64,000 nt of DNA from Kingdonia uniflora (GCA_014058105.1 JACGCM010002638.1:90018-154017); one strand, 5' to 3'; counted from the stretch's first letter, positions 36,052 to 47,789 are shown. Numbers and translations: made by a program. Notes: a model not told the origin generated them from the letters alone.

Positions 36052-36690
36052 TCATCATCGCCCAATCTATGACATTTGGGTACAAACTTAAACAACATAA
36101 ATCATGCACGTTTTGTTATCCCCTTTATCTAAAATCACATATTAACATTGAAATCATTTATTCTTACCCAACCCTTCCCAAAAAAACTGATCCCTAATTT
36201 GTAAGTGAAAAACCCTTAAGGCTCTGCTAGATTTCCCGTTTATTGCTCTACGAATTAAGGATTATGGCTTATTTTTCTGGTCCAATGGTTAGTAACGGTT
36301 AAATCAAGAAAAATTAGCAGAATTCCTTGATATTTGGGGGTATAAGCAGCATACCAAGCAGAACCTATATATACTGAAATTACTTGCTTCTAATTCGGTG
36401 TCGGATTATAGAGAAGAGAGGAGAGCAGAGGAGGGTAGTGTTTAGTGACTGGAGGAGCACAAAAATTACACTCTGATAAGGGCAGAGAAAGAGAGAGAAC
36501 TAGTTTGGTTTTTTGGTTTTCCAGCAAGTGATTTGTTTGGGTAGTGCGATAAACAGTTTTGACCTTTTGTGATTTTGTGTTTTCTTGGTTACCAACTTTT
36601 TTTACATGGTTAGAGAATTCCAAAAGGTGACTCATCACTCACCCTAATAAGCATAGCCTCGAAATGTATATGGTCTCAGCGTAAGTATAG
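36052..36690 (+). repeat. Satellite module B, copy 10, with MITE insertion
   Basis: Full B module lengthened to about 640 bp by a 146-bp insertion at 36220-36365 between CCCTTAA and TATATATACTGAAATTACTTGC. Confidence 0.83.
36220..36365 (+). mobile_element. MITE-like insertion, possibly PIF/Harbinger (Tourist) type
   Basis: 146 bp, non-coding. Ends GGCTCTGCTAG and CCAAGCAGAACC form imperfect terminal inverted repeats that match over about 25 bp at roughly 70%. It is flanked by TAA and TAT (one mismatch from a 3-bp duplication). Absent from the other 12 B copies, so it inserted after amplification. The superfamily call rests only on the TIR look and 3-bp flank. Confidence 0.6.
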
Positions 36691-36889
36691 AATATGCGTT
36701 AAAATTACTCTACTGAAATGACATCTCTAATAATAATTAATTTGTAATTAGAAGACAAGAATATCATATGTCAGTAAATTTTTCGCACTCGTAACGATTT
36801 TTATAAAATAGAAAAACATTTATTACTTGTCTAAATAAAATATGCTCTCTTTACTAACTATTTTCCCATAAACAACACCTGTACACTCC

Positions 36890-37255
36890 ATGAAAACAAA
36901 CAATGATCATCTCAACAATTTGATCAAGAGAAGAAAAAAAAACATTAAACAAAATAATAGTTGTGTGCTCTACGACCTTACAAACGTATAAGTTACGACA
37001 TAATCACAATTTTAACCCTCCCTATGTTTCATTTATGCGTAAAAATCATCGCAGTCGTAGAGATGATTTTTAAAAAAATGGTTTTTAATCAAGTACTATT
37101 TAGAAAGAAGTACTTGAAACTGGCCTAATAGAATATATTTTACATCACTATGGTACCGCAAAAAGAGTGGACATGATATAGTATCTATTTAATTATCTTC
37201 ACATAGACAAACAAGAATAGTTTACCTCCTCGTGATGTGTCGGTAAGTGTAGAGT
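36890..37255 (+). repeat. Satellite module C, copy 12
   Basis: Copy shortened by about 30 bp around 37,070-37,090, removing the NVESNLLLT part. LNWPNRIYFTSLWYRK remains. Confidence 0.82.
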
Positions 37256-37456
37256 ATACGTTAAAATTTCTCTACTCAAGTGACGTCTATAATCTTAATT
37301 AGTTAATTTGTAATTAACAGACAAGAGTAACAGCTGTCAACAAATTTGCTGCACTCGTAACAATTTTTATAAAACTTTAAAACATTTCTAGCTACTTGTC
37401 ATAATCAAATACGCCATCTTTACTAACAATATTCCCATAAATAATACCAGTACACG

Positions 37457-37850
37457 CCACAAAAACAAACCGGGATAATCAACAATTTGATCAAGAGAAA
37501 AACAATAAACTTTAAGCATAGTAATAGTTATGTGCCTACGGCCCTATAAACATATAGGTTACATCATCTTTATGGTTTTAACCCTCCCTATGCTTCTTTT
37601 ATGCGTAAAAATCGTCACAATCGTAGAGTTTATTTAAAACATTTTTTTAAATATAGAATCTAATTTTCTTTTTACCGAAATGATGTACTATTTTGTACGA
37701 AGTACTCAAAACTGGCCTAATAGGATATATTTTACGTCACTATGGCACCGCGAACAAAGCATGCATGATATAGTATCAATTTTGTTATATTCTCATAGAC
37801 AAACCAGAATAGTGTACCTCCTCGTGATGTAACGGTATGTATAGAGTATG
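37457..37850 (+). repeat. Satellite module C, copy 13
   Basis: Full-length copy with QNWPNRIYFTSLWHREQ; the upstream frame is broken. Confidence 0.82.
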
Positions 37851-38388
37851 CGTTAAAATTTCTCAACTCAAGTAACATATTCGATCTTAATTAATTAATT
37901 TGTAATTAATCGACAAGAGTAACATCTGTCAGCATAATTATCACACTCATGATAATTTTAATAAAACATAATAACATTTGTAACTACTTGTCTGAATCAA
38001 ATACGTCATCTTTACTAACTATTTTCCCATAAACGATACCAGTACATGTCATGCAGTAAATTGCTCTACCCAAGTGCCGTATGTGATCTAAATTAATTAA
38101 TTTGTAATTAGCAAACAAGAGTAACATCCGTCAGCAAAATTGTCACAAGTTTTATAATACATAAAAATATTTATATAACTACTTACCTAAATTAAATACG
38201 TCTTTTTTACTAACTATTTTCCCAAAAATAACACCAGTACACGCCATGCGTTAAAATTGTTCTTCTCAAGTAACGTCTTTGATCTTAATTAACTAATTTG
38301 TAATTAGCATATAAGAGTAACATCTGTCAGCAAAATTGACGCACTTGTAACAATTTTTATTAAACATAAAAACATTTATAACTATTTG

Positions 38389-38890
38389 TCATCAATACTT
38401 GATCTATGGCGTTTGGGTTAAGACTTAAACAACATAAACCATGCGTGTTTTGTCATCCCCCTTATCTAAAATCATAAATTACCATTGAAATCATTCATTC
38501 TTGCCCAAACCTCACCCAAAATATTGATCCCTAATTCTCAAGTGAAAAACCTTAAATGTATAGGAATTACTTGCTTCACATTCGGAGTCAGATAGAAGGG
38601 AGGAGAGGCGAGTAGATGAGAGCAGTTATTTAGTGATCAGAGGTACACCAAAATTATACTTTGACGAAAGCAAAGAAAGAGAGAGAATGGGTTTGGTTCT
38701 TTTGGTTTCACTGCAAGTAATTTATTTGGGTAATGGAATAAGCAGTTTTGAACTTTTGTGGTTTTGAGTTTGCTCGAATGCTAACTTTAGTTACATGAGG
38801 CCCACCCTTTAGAGAACACAAAAGGATGACTCATCACTTACCTAAATAAGCATAGCCTCGTAATGTATATGGTCTCTACGTAAGATTAGA
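38389..38890 (+). repeat. Satellite module B, copy 11
   Basis: Full-length copy with GAGGCCCACCC in place of GGGGCCCACCC. Confidence 0.83.
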
Positions 38891-39092
38891 GTATGCGTTA
38901 AATTGTTTTACTCAAGTGACGTCTCTATTATTAATTTAATTTGTAATTGGCAGACAAGAGTGACATCTGTCAGCAAATTTGTGGAACTTGTAACGATTTT
39001 TATAAAACATAAAAACATTTATAACTACTTGTCTGAATGAAATACGTCCTATTTTTTTTAACTATTTTCCCTTAAACAACACCAATACACAT

Positions 39093-39486
39093 CACGAAAG
39101 CAAAAAAGGGATCATCAGCAATTTAATTAAAAGAAGAAAAAAAAATTAAACAGAGTAATAGTTTTGTGCTCTACGACCCTACAAACGTATAAGTTACAAA
39201 ATATTTACGGTTTTAACCCTCCCTATGTTTCTTTTATGCGTAAAAATCATCGCAGTCGTAGATATGATTTTAAGCATTTTTGGTATTTAAATATAGAATC
39301 TAATTTTATTCTCACGAAAATGAAGTACTATTTTGTAAGAAGTACTCAAAACTGGCCTAATAGGATCTACTTTATGTTACTATAGTACCGCGAGCAAAGC
39401 AGACATGATATAGTATATATTTTGTTATCTTCGCATAAACAAACCAGAATAGGGTGCCTCCTTGTGATGTGATGATAACTGCAGAG
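39093..39486 (+). repeat. Satellite module C, copy 14
   Basis: Full-length copy; open for 73 codons (39164-39385) and ending in QNWPNRIYFMLL. Confidence 0.83.
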
Positions 39487-39692
39487 TATGAGTTAAAATT
39501 GACCTACTCAAGTGACGTATCTGATCTTAATTAATTTATTTGTAATTAGTAGGTAAGAGTTATATATGTCAACAAATTTGTCGTACTCGGGACGATTTTA
39601 TAAAACATAAAAACATTTAAAACTCTTTGTCTGAATCAAATACGTCATCTTTACTAACTACTTTCCTATAAATGATACCAGTACACGCCACG

Positions 39693-40087
39693 AAAACTGA
39701 CATAGATCATCAGCAATTTCATTAAGAAAGGAAAATAAAGTTTGAACAAGGTAATAGTTGTGCGCGCAACGACCCTACACCCTTAAAACATATAAGTTAC
39801 GACATCTTCACGGTTTTAACCCTCCTTATATTTCCTTTATGTGTAAATATCATCACAGTGGTAGAGATGATTTCAAGTATTTTTCTTTTTTAAATGTAGA
39901 GTAATTATCTATTCACTAAAATGAAGTACTATTTTGTAAGAAGTACTCGAAACTGACCTAATAAGATCAATTTTACATCACTATTGCACCGCGAACAGAG
40001 CAGGCATGATATAATATCCATTGTGTTATCTTCGCATAGACAAACCAGATTAGTGTACTAGCTCATGATGTGATGGTAAGTGTAGAG
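39693..40087 (+). repeat. Satellite module C, copy 15
   Basis: Full-length copy with an ACCCTACACCCTTAAAACAT duplication near 39,770. The conserved TGG codon is TGA here, so the frame is dead. Confidence 0.82.
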
Positions 40088-40289
40088 TTTGAGTTAAAAT
40101 TTCTCTACTTAAGTGATGTCTCTGATCTTGATTAATTAATTTCAAATTAGCAGACAAGAGTAACATCTGTCAACAAATTTGCCGCACTTGTAATAATTTT
40201 TATAAAACATAAAAACATTTACAACTATTTGTCTTAATTAAATACGTCATCTTTACTAACTATTTTCCCATAAATGATACCAGTACATG

Positions 40290-40680
40290 CCACAAAAACA
40301 AACATGGATCATCAGCAATTTAATCAAGAGAAGAAGAATGAACTTTAAACTAAGTAATAGTTGGGTGCTCTACGACCCTACAAACGTATAAGTTACGGCA
40401 TTTCATGGTTTTAACCATCCTTATGTTTCTTTAAAAATCGTCGCAGTCATAGAGATGAATTTAAGTATTTTTGGGTTTTAAATGTAGAATCTAATTTGCT
40501 TCACATAAATATGGACTATTATTTTGTAACAAGAACATGAAATTGGCCTAATAAGATCTATCGTATGATACTATGGCACCATGAAAATAACAGGTCCAAT
40601 ATAGTATCTATTTTGTTATCTTCGTATAGATAAACCAAAATAGTGTACCTCCTCGTGATGTGACGGTAAGTATAGAGTAT
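40290..40680 (+). repeat. Satellite module C, copy 16
   Basis: Full-length but diverged copy; TGA just before NWPNKIY. About 12 bp are missing around 40,430. Confidence 0.8.
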
Positions 40681-40812
40681 GCGTTACAATTTCCCTACTC
40701 AAGTAACGTCTCAGAACTTAATTAATTAATTTGTAATTACAAGACAAGAGCAACATATGTCAGAAAAATAGTCGCACTCGTGACGATTTTTATAAAACAT
40801 TTATAATTACTT

Positions 40813-41195
40813 GTCATCAACACCTGATTTATGACGTTTAGGGTAAAAACTTAAACCAATATAAATCATGCTTGTTTTGTTATTCCCTTTATCTTAAATC
40901 ACATTTAACATTGAAATCATTTATTCATACCCAAACCACTCCCAAAAAACTGATCCCTAATTCGTAAGTGAAAATTGAAAAACCTTCAAATGTTTTGGAA
41001 TTACTTGCTTCAGATTCGATGTCAGATAACGGGGAGGAGAGGAGAGTAGTTGTTTAGTGATCGGAGGATCACCGAAATTATACTCCAACGAGGGTAGAGA
41101 AAGAGAGAGATCGGGTTTGGTTTTTTTGGTTTTCCTGCAAGTAATTTGTTTGGGTAGTGTGATAAGCAGTTTTGAACTTCTGTATATCATCTCTA
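40813..41195 (+). repeat. Satellite module B, copy 12, 3' truncated
   Basis: Stops after AGCAGTTTTGAACTTCTGT and rejoins a core-like start (GTATGCGCTAAAATTTCTC) at about 41,208. The GGGCCC part is missing. Confidence 0.8.
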
Positions 41196-41350
41196 GGTTA
41201 GTACATAGTATGCGCTAAAATTTCTCTACTCAAGTGACGTCTCTAATCTAATGAATTAATTTGTAATTAGCATACAAGAGTAACATCTGTCAGCAAAATT
41301 GTCGCACTCGTGACTATTTTTATAAAACATAAATATATTTATAACTACTT

Positions 41351-41768
41351 GTCATCAACACTTGATCTATGACGTTTAGGTAAATACTAAAACCAACATA
41401 AATCATGGCGTTTTGTTATTCCCTTTATCTAATATCATAGATTAACATTGAAATCATTTAATCTTTCCTAAACCTCTTCCAAAAACTGATCCCTAATTCG
41501 TAAGTAAAAATTGAAAAACCCTTATATGTATAGGAATTACTTGCTTCAGATTTGGTGCCGGATAACGGGGAGGAGAGGAGAGAAGAGGCAAGGTGAGGCG
41601 AGGAGAGTAGTTGTTAAGTGATCAGAGGAGCACCAAAATTATACTCCGACGAGGGTAGAGAAAGAAAAAGAACGGGTTTGATACTTTTGGTTTTCCTGCA
41701 AGTAATTTGTTTGGGTAGTGTGATAAGCAGTTTTGAAATTTTGTCGTTTTGAGTTTTCTCGGTTACTA
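41351..41768 (+). repeat. Satellite module B, copy 13, 3' truncated
   Basis: Ends at TTTTCTCGGTTACTA and is followed directly by a C-module start; the intervening core is lost. Confidence 0.78.
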
Positions 41769-41769
41769 C

Positions 41770-42172
41770 CCTTGAAAACAAACGATGATCATCAACAACT
41801 TGATCAAGAGAGGAAAAAAATTCCTTAAACAGAGTAAATGTCGTGTGCCCTACATGTCACAAATGTAATAGAGTACCATTTATAGTTCAGGACCTATGGT
41901 ATCAAAATCTTGTGAGGTAGAAAACAAACATGGACTTTTTTCAGTCAGTTAAGTTGGGAGTTGGGTGCAGTGTATTAAATTGCTAAAAGTTTCAAAGTAT
42001 AACAATGATGACACATCACTCACCTAGAGCTGAAACTACACTTGTAATACTACCAAAAGTCCTTGATTCAATACTACCAAAAGTCCTTGTAAGCGACTCA
42101 GGATGATTTGCTTCTCACAAAAATGGAGTATTATTTTGTAAGAAGAACCCGAAATTGACCTAATAGAATCGC
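41770..42172 (+). repeat. Broken last module C at the satellite edge
   Basis: The C start is at 41770-41850 and a middle part of C (GATTTGCTTCTCACAAAAATGGAG to GACCTAATAGAATCGC) at 42107-42172. They are separated by about 255 bp of unrelated DNA that includes a direct repeat AATACTACCAAAAGTCCTTG (42049 and 42072). This is the right edge of the satellite. Confidence 0.7.
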
Positions 42173-42615
42173 AACCGCTTATTTTGATTTACAAAGTTTG
42201 TTCAAGAAGAAGAACCAATTACCAACTGATTGCAATCGATGGAATTTTTGTTGAACCATTTGGTGCATAAGACAAGTGTAAAAATAAAAATAAAAATCGT
42301 GCGCGCTTAACAGTTCAGCACCCAAGTGATATGCAGATACTCCTCCCTAAGTTCAGGATTCGCCTACTTTTAATGTTTTGTTTTATTATGTTTTGTATTA
42401 AAAGTTCTGACTTCTTGATTAAAACACATGTTTAACATGTGGAGAATTTATTTTAAGGGTTTTGATTTTACTTTATTATTATAATGTCAGTAAGTAAAGA
42501 TGCTTAAAATTCACATGCAGTTACAATTTAAACTCTTAGTATATAAAAGTACTTTATTATTATGTGTTTTGCACTTAATAGTACTTTTGATATGCAACTT
42601 CAGAGTACCTATACT
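42173..42615. other. AT-rich spacer, nothing recognised
   Basis: No gene, no satellite core and no LTR similarity seen. The last five bases, ATACT, form the left target duplication of the next element. Confidence 0.6.
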
Positions 42616-43235
42616 TGTTTGGACCTATCCCTCGATCTCACCTAAAATCGAACTGTCTCCAGTTCGAATTACCTCTATGTCAGACTAACGCATTTCTCTA
42701 CACGACTTCCCCAGTCAACATCGTCACATACTCTACGAACTGATGAAGAATGTGGGTCGAGCTCAAACTGGAAAACCTGAACAAGTCAAAGTCACATGTC
42801 TCTCACGAACTCAATAGTTATTCAGTCAACAACCACTAACCACATTGTTCGGAGAACGTGCTTCAGCAGGATAAAGAACTGCTGAAGAGGCCTATATAAA
42901 GAAAACATTCCAGAAGAGATAAGAACTAAAAAATTACATGAGAAATCACCAAGAAAACTATATTTTCTAAAGATTCTCAACACTCCAAAGTTCTTATTCA
43001 CAAGATCAAACATTTCTAAGTCTAGAAATAACTTTTAATAAGATATCCACAGCCTCAAGCAATAAACATCACTATTACAAAAATCCTCAACACGAGGTCG
43101 TGGTTTTTAATCTATTCATAGGTTTTCCACGCTAAATATCTGTGTCATTTCTTACTTATTAGATTTTTGTCACAGGTACATTAGTGTAAGGGCTAATTCC
43201 ATACCATTTCGAACTCACAGAATTAGGCCATTACA
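42616..43235 (+). repeat. 5' LTR of Tat element
   Basis: TGTTTGGACC to GGCCATTACA. Contains CCTATATAAAGAAAAC near 42,891, a likely TATA box, and a CACGAGGTCGTGGTTTTTAA hairpin region near 43,091 followed by the end of the transcript-like part. Confidence 0.92.
42891..42899 (+). promoter_or_regulatory. TATA box in Tat 5' LTR
   Basis: CTATATAAA, conserved as the same string in the 3' LTR near 56,824. Confidence 0.65.
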
Positions 43236-43237
43236 TT

Positions 43238-43253
43238 TGGCGTCGTCTGTAGG
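43238..43253 (+). other. Primer binding site of Tat element
   Basis: TGGCGTCGTCTGTAGG two bases after the 5' LTR. It resembles the TGGCGCCGTCTGTGGG-type site of related plant elements. I do not assign the tRNA. Confidence 0.7.
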
Positions 43254-43313
43254 AAAGAGATTATTTCCACGATATCCTAAGGCATTCAGTCAATCTACTA
43301 TAACAGTTCAAAC

Positions 43314-44648
43314 ATGGTCACATCCAGACGACCAGTTACCAGAGTCTAGCTCGATCTCCCAGTTGAGCCGGAACAACTTACAGAACTACGAACGAATCTC
43401 AACACTGAAACGGAGAAACACAACGAGCACGAACAATAATTAACTCACGGCCGAGAGCTCTGTGAGAAAGAGCTCGACGCCGAACAACAAGCTCGTTTGA
43501 CAGCGCTCAAATGGCATGAAGATCAAATGACAACAATGCAGACCGCCTTGCAAGCTCTCCAGAATACTCAGCAAGCTCCTCTAATACGAGATTGTGATCA
43601 GGTACCAGAAGCCTTTCGGGTTTCTGTGCGGGAAAGATTGGGACCTCAAGGAGCCACCAGCAAAGCTATTTCCAGACATATTCAGAATGAACCTCAACCT
43701 TCCATTTATTTGGGGGGGAGTGATTCAATCTGAGATCAGCCGGGGTCACCGATGTTCTATACGTCAAAAGGAAGAACAGACAGCGACCTCAGCTACGAGT
43801 GTTAGCACGAGATCGTTTGAGTGAAAGTACCGGTACTCATATTGCGCAACCTCAATATCAAACCACTTCACCGATCCGTCATTATATTACACAAGAGCAT
43901 ATGGACCAGCATACTAAGGAGTTGATCGAAGCATAAGTTATGGGCACTACCGGCAACTTTACCAAGATACAAGGAAGTCTGATTACCAAATAACTATTCG
44001 ATATGGATATTCCAAAAGGTTTCCATACTACAAAAATTCACAAATACAAGGGTACTGATTCCAATGAGCACATTCAGTAATATCGTGACTCATTGGGGTT
44101 ATACTCTAATCTCAACCACATCCTCTACAGTCTGTTTACCACAAGTCTGCAGAAGGAACCTCTCCGATGATTCCACTCTCTACCTAGAGACTCCATATAC
44201 ACGTTTGACCAGATTTAAAAATAATTCATCAAGGTATGCTCACAACAGAGACAAAGAAGAGAATTTATATTCTCTTATCAGTCTCAAATAGTCCAACAGA
44301 GAAAAGCTCGAGGCATTTACAAAAAAGTTCTTGGAGCTCGCGCGTAAAGTGGACATTCTTGATCAGAAAACCGCTGTTACTGCTTTCACCAATGCACTCC
44401 AGCTGAACTGCAAAGCCAAAGAGTACTTCTTCCTCAACAAACCTGTGACCTTGGAGGATATGATCACCAAGGTCAATAGTTACGTCAACCTAGAAAGGAT
44501 GATGTCTGAAAGGCAAAAATCTACTAAATCCGTCCTTATCACGAATTGTCCCTCTAGAGATCGGAACACAGAACCAAGGAGGACCAGGGTGACCACAAGT
44601 GCGCCAAGGGAAACACTGGCAACCCTCGGAAAGGCAGATCATAAGTAA
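43314..44648 (+). pseudogene. gag: gag of Tat element, broken
   Basis: Probable start ATG 43314 (MVTSRRPVTRV then TAG). The same frame continues as a glutamate- and glutamine-rich, probably coiled-coil stretch through LDAEQQARLTALKWHEDQMTTMQTALQALQ (split here for reading: 43,460-43,565). Later pieces: MDIPKGFHTT near 44,003, and the capsid helix region KTAVTAFTNALQL with EDMITKVNSYVNLERMM at 44331-44648. That last stretch is the typical retrotransposon Gag C-terminal helix pattern. Multiple stops and frame changes separate the pieces. Confidence 0.78.
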
Positions 44649-45800
44649 AGTCAGTCCTCCCAAAGATGAATGTTTGAATCTCCACAATTTTTCCAATCCT
44701 CACGAAGGATAATCTCTACCGTCTCTCCCAACCATTGGAACCAATCGAGAGCCGACCATACTTTACGCACCATAAGGTAAATCATCATTCTACTGACAAT
44801 TGATATGTTTTACAGAGGTTGCTCGAATAGATTTTCAAGGAGGGACGGATGCTCGAATATATTGTTGACCTGGAATCATACAAGGATGGCAGCTATAAAA
44901 AATAGCTTGAAATTGTCCAGGTCAAAGATCAAGCTGAGGAGAAGCATCTTTACCATATGCGCCATAACAACATGATTGAGATCAATCAGAACACCAACTC
45001 TAACAGATTCAAGCGTAGAAGACTATCAAAATGCTGTGATATCACACCTCTAGACAAAGAAGCCAAACTTCTGCCTAAGTCGAGCAATCGCCGACTCGGG
45101 ATATCATTCGAAGATTGCGATACTAGCTATGTAAAAATTTTCATCATGATACATTAGTCATAATGCTCAAGATGAAGAAGTTTGTCATGCACACGATGAT
45201 GATCGATGTTGGCAACGGTATTGAGATCCTCTTTCAAAGTACAATCGACCAAATGAGATTGGTTGATCAAGTTATTCAAAGTGACACCAATCAATAGATT
45301 TAATAGCTCTAAAGAAGAACGAGTAGGGAAGGTTACCTAGCCTATTACCGTAAGACAAACCACCATCGATGTCATATTCTATGTGATCAACGCAAAATCT
45401 CATTATCTCGGGATTATGGGCCATTGTTGGATTCATAATATGGAAGCAATCGCTTCCACCTATCATCAAGCACTCCACATAAAAGACAACAATGGTATCT
45501 ATGAAATCAGGGGTAGTCAAAAGCTTTCCCGAGCTTGCAAAAATATCATCTCTGCGATTCTAGATACCTCAGATAAGTATGCTGCATAGCAATTACAGCA
45601 AGTTGGTCACCACGGTGATCAGCCATCCATGGAAGAACCCACCGAATACATCGACATTGATGGACCTAGCAGAGGTACTTTTATCGGTACTAAGCTGGTT
45701 TAACACGAAAAAGACACTCTCATTCAGTTCTTGCGACTAAATCAAGATGTTTTTGCATGGTCTATTGAGGAAATGTCTGGGGTCGATCCAGCCAAGCCAT
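44649..45800 (+). pseudogene. Protease/pol N-terminal region of Tat element, broken
   Basis: Lies between Gag and RT, where protease belongs. Short open pieces only (44957-45157, 45383-45589). One piece, KSHYLGIMGHCWIHNMEAIASTYHQALHI, has the layout of the stretch that follows the protease in this lineage (Tat protease ends with 'YN.ILGR' then 'ASTYH..LKF'). The catalytic Asp motif was not found with confidence. Confidence 0.6.
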
Positions 45801-46630
45801 GTCACAAATTGGCAATCAACATCAATACCACTTCAGTCAAACAAAAATAACGACGCCTGTCACCACGACTTTGAAATGAAGTTAACATGGAGATAAAAAA
45901 ATTAATCAAAGTAGGATTCATTCGAGAAGCCAAGTATCCAGATTGGATATCCAATATCGTTGTTGTCCCAAAGAAGAATTGAAAGGTTTGCATTTTTGTA
46001 GATTTCACCGATCTTAACAAACATACTCCAAAGGATAGTTTCCCACTTCCCAACATTCACAAAATCCAAGATTCCACCGCAGGTTATGAACTATTATCTA
46101 TGATGGACGTTGTTCAGGATATAATCAGATTCCACTCTTGGATGAAGATCAAGAAAAGACCACTTTTATCACTGAAAGATGACTTTATTGTTACAAAGTC
46201 ATGCCCTTCGGACTCAAGAACGCTGATGAAACTTATTAACGATTAATGACTACTATGTTCAAAACACATCCCAAGAAAATTGTGGAAGTCTATATTGACG
46301 ATCTCTTGTGCAAGAACGTACAATCCATCAATCACATTTTTGATCTCAACACAATATTCAACATACTTTGATCTTACAGGATGCATCTCAATCCTGATAA
46401 GTGTCAATTTGGAGTACATTCAGGCCAATTTCAAGGCCACATCATCAGCAAGAAGGAGATTAAGGCCGATCCAGATCAGATTCGGGCTCTCCTCAACATG
46501 CTATCTCCAAAAATGATGAAAGACGCTCAGAAACTCGCCGACAAGATTGTTGCTATCAGCCGTTTTGTTTCAAAATCTTTGAACAGCTGTCGTTGGCTAT
46601 TTTTATTACTCTGCGGTTGTACAAAATAAG
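45800..46630 (+). pseudogene. Reverse transcriptase of Tat element, broken
   Basis: Readable blocks: EIKKLIKVGFIREAKYPDWISNIVVVPKKN, then a TGA in place of Trp; VCIFVDFTDLNKHTPKDSFPLPNI; the catalytic VEVYIDDLL (about 46,288-46,314); MHLNPDKCQFGV; and DQIRALLNM with VAISRFVSKS. Order and spacing fit a gypsy RT. At least four stops and several frame changes are present, and the MDVVQDIIRF piece lost residues of the GY-x-Q motif. Confidence 0.85.
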
Positions 46631-47190
46631 GAAAAGTTTAGCCCAATACAGAGGTTTAATGGACATCAGAATGCGAAGTAACTTTTCAGGATCTTAAAAC
46701 CTATTTAGGGAAGTCTTCAATCATTAGCACCCCAATAGATAATGAGGAATTGATTATCTACCTAGCAGTTACAAATACTTCACTCAACTCGGTTCTCATT
46801 TGACTTGAAGGGAAAATCGAGAAACCAGTCTACTTCATCAGTAAAACCCTCACTCCAGCGGAAACTAAGTACTCTAAAATTGAGAAACCTTTTCTCACTC
46901 TTATTTATACTTAACAGAAAATCAAGTACTACTTTCAAGCTCATTCAGTCAAATTCATGATGAACTACCCACTTTGGGAAGTTATATCCAAGAAAGAAAA
47001 ATCCAGAAGAGTACAACAATGGTCAGTTAATTTAGGAGAACATAATATCAAGTTCAAACAACGTCATTCTGAAAAAGGGCAGGCCGTTGCCAATTTCCTC
47101 GCGGATTTTCCAGTGAAAGATTTGGAGTGGGAGGAATACGATCTTGACCTTTCAGAGGAAGTTATAGAGGAGTCCACCCCCCAAAATATT
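46631..47190 (+). pseudogene. RNase H (RT-linked) of Tat element, broken
   Basis: Scattered pieces follow the usual order. The last is open at 46957-47193 with QQWSVNLGEHNIKFKQRHSEKGQAVANFLADF (given in two parts: QQWSVNLGEHNIKF, QAVANFLADF), the typical linker between the two RNase H domains of Tat elements. Confidence 0.75.
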
Positions 47191-47640
47191 TGACGAGCGA
47201 GTTGAATAGATAACAAGGAAAGGGTGGAGACTTCTTACAGATGGATCAGCAGGACCCGCAAGGTCAGGAATTGGAATCGTACTGATTACCCCTTTCAATG
47301 ACAGAATTGAGAAATCAATCCACATAGATTTTATGGCCTCAAATAATGCCACCGAGTACGAAACTCTTATTTATGGACTCGATCTCGCTCTCGAGCTCGG
47401 CATCTCTGAACTCTCAGTTTACACAGATTTACTACTCATCGTCCACTATTACTCTGAGCAGTACAAGAAAATGGCAAGATGACCGAATACGCAGCCCACG
47501 TTTAAGATAGAATGAGTAAGTTTGCGCAAGCAACTCTCAATTATCTCCCTCGAGGCAAAAATAGACACGTCGATTCCTTCGCATATCTATCTGGGGTCTT
47601 AGGCACAGAAGCTCGATATCTGTAGATCGAAGTAATTTCA
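47191..47640 (+). pseudogene. Second RNase H (archaeal-like, Tat-specific), broken
   Basis: LLTDGSAGPARSGIGIVL (from about 47,230) carries the first catalytic Asp in the DGS-x5-GxGxV pattern. NNATEYETLIYGLDLALELGI (about 47,345-47,405) carries the Glu, and SVYTDLLL the second Asp. All three are in one frame up to a TGA near 47,480. The presence of two RNase H domains is the firmest evidence for the Tat lineage. Confidence 0.83.
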
Positions 47641-47789
47641 AACCCTAGCATTTAACGTATTTTTATATACGCGATCAATACTGGGGGCGATAAAGGGGAA
47701 GACGACGATTGGCAAAAGCCTTTCTTAGTTTATCTTGATATCGACAACAAATGTGAAGGACCACTTCCAGCAGATCCGAATGAGCGCTG

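Larger units (their letters stand above)
30963..41850 (+). repeat. Modular satellite array, block 5
   Basis: Longest uninterrupted block: about 23 core anchors, six B modules (two truncated) and about nine C modules. From about 34,000 rightwards the C modules become more frequent, often separated by a single core. Decay rises towards the right edge, where the last B and C copies are truncated. Confidence 0.92.
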
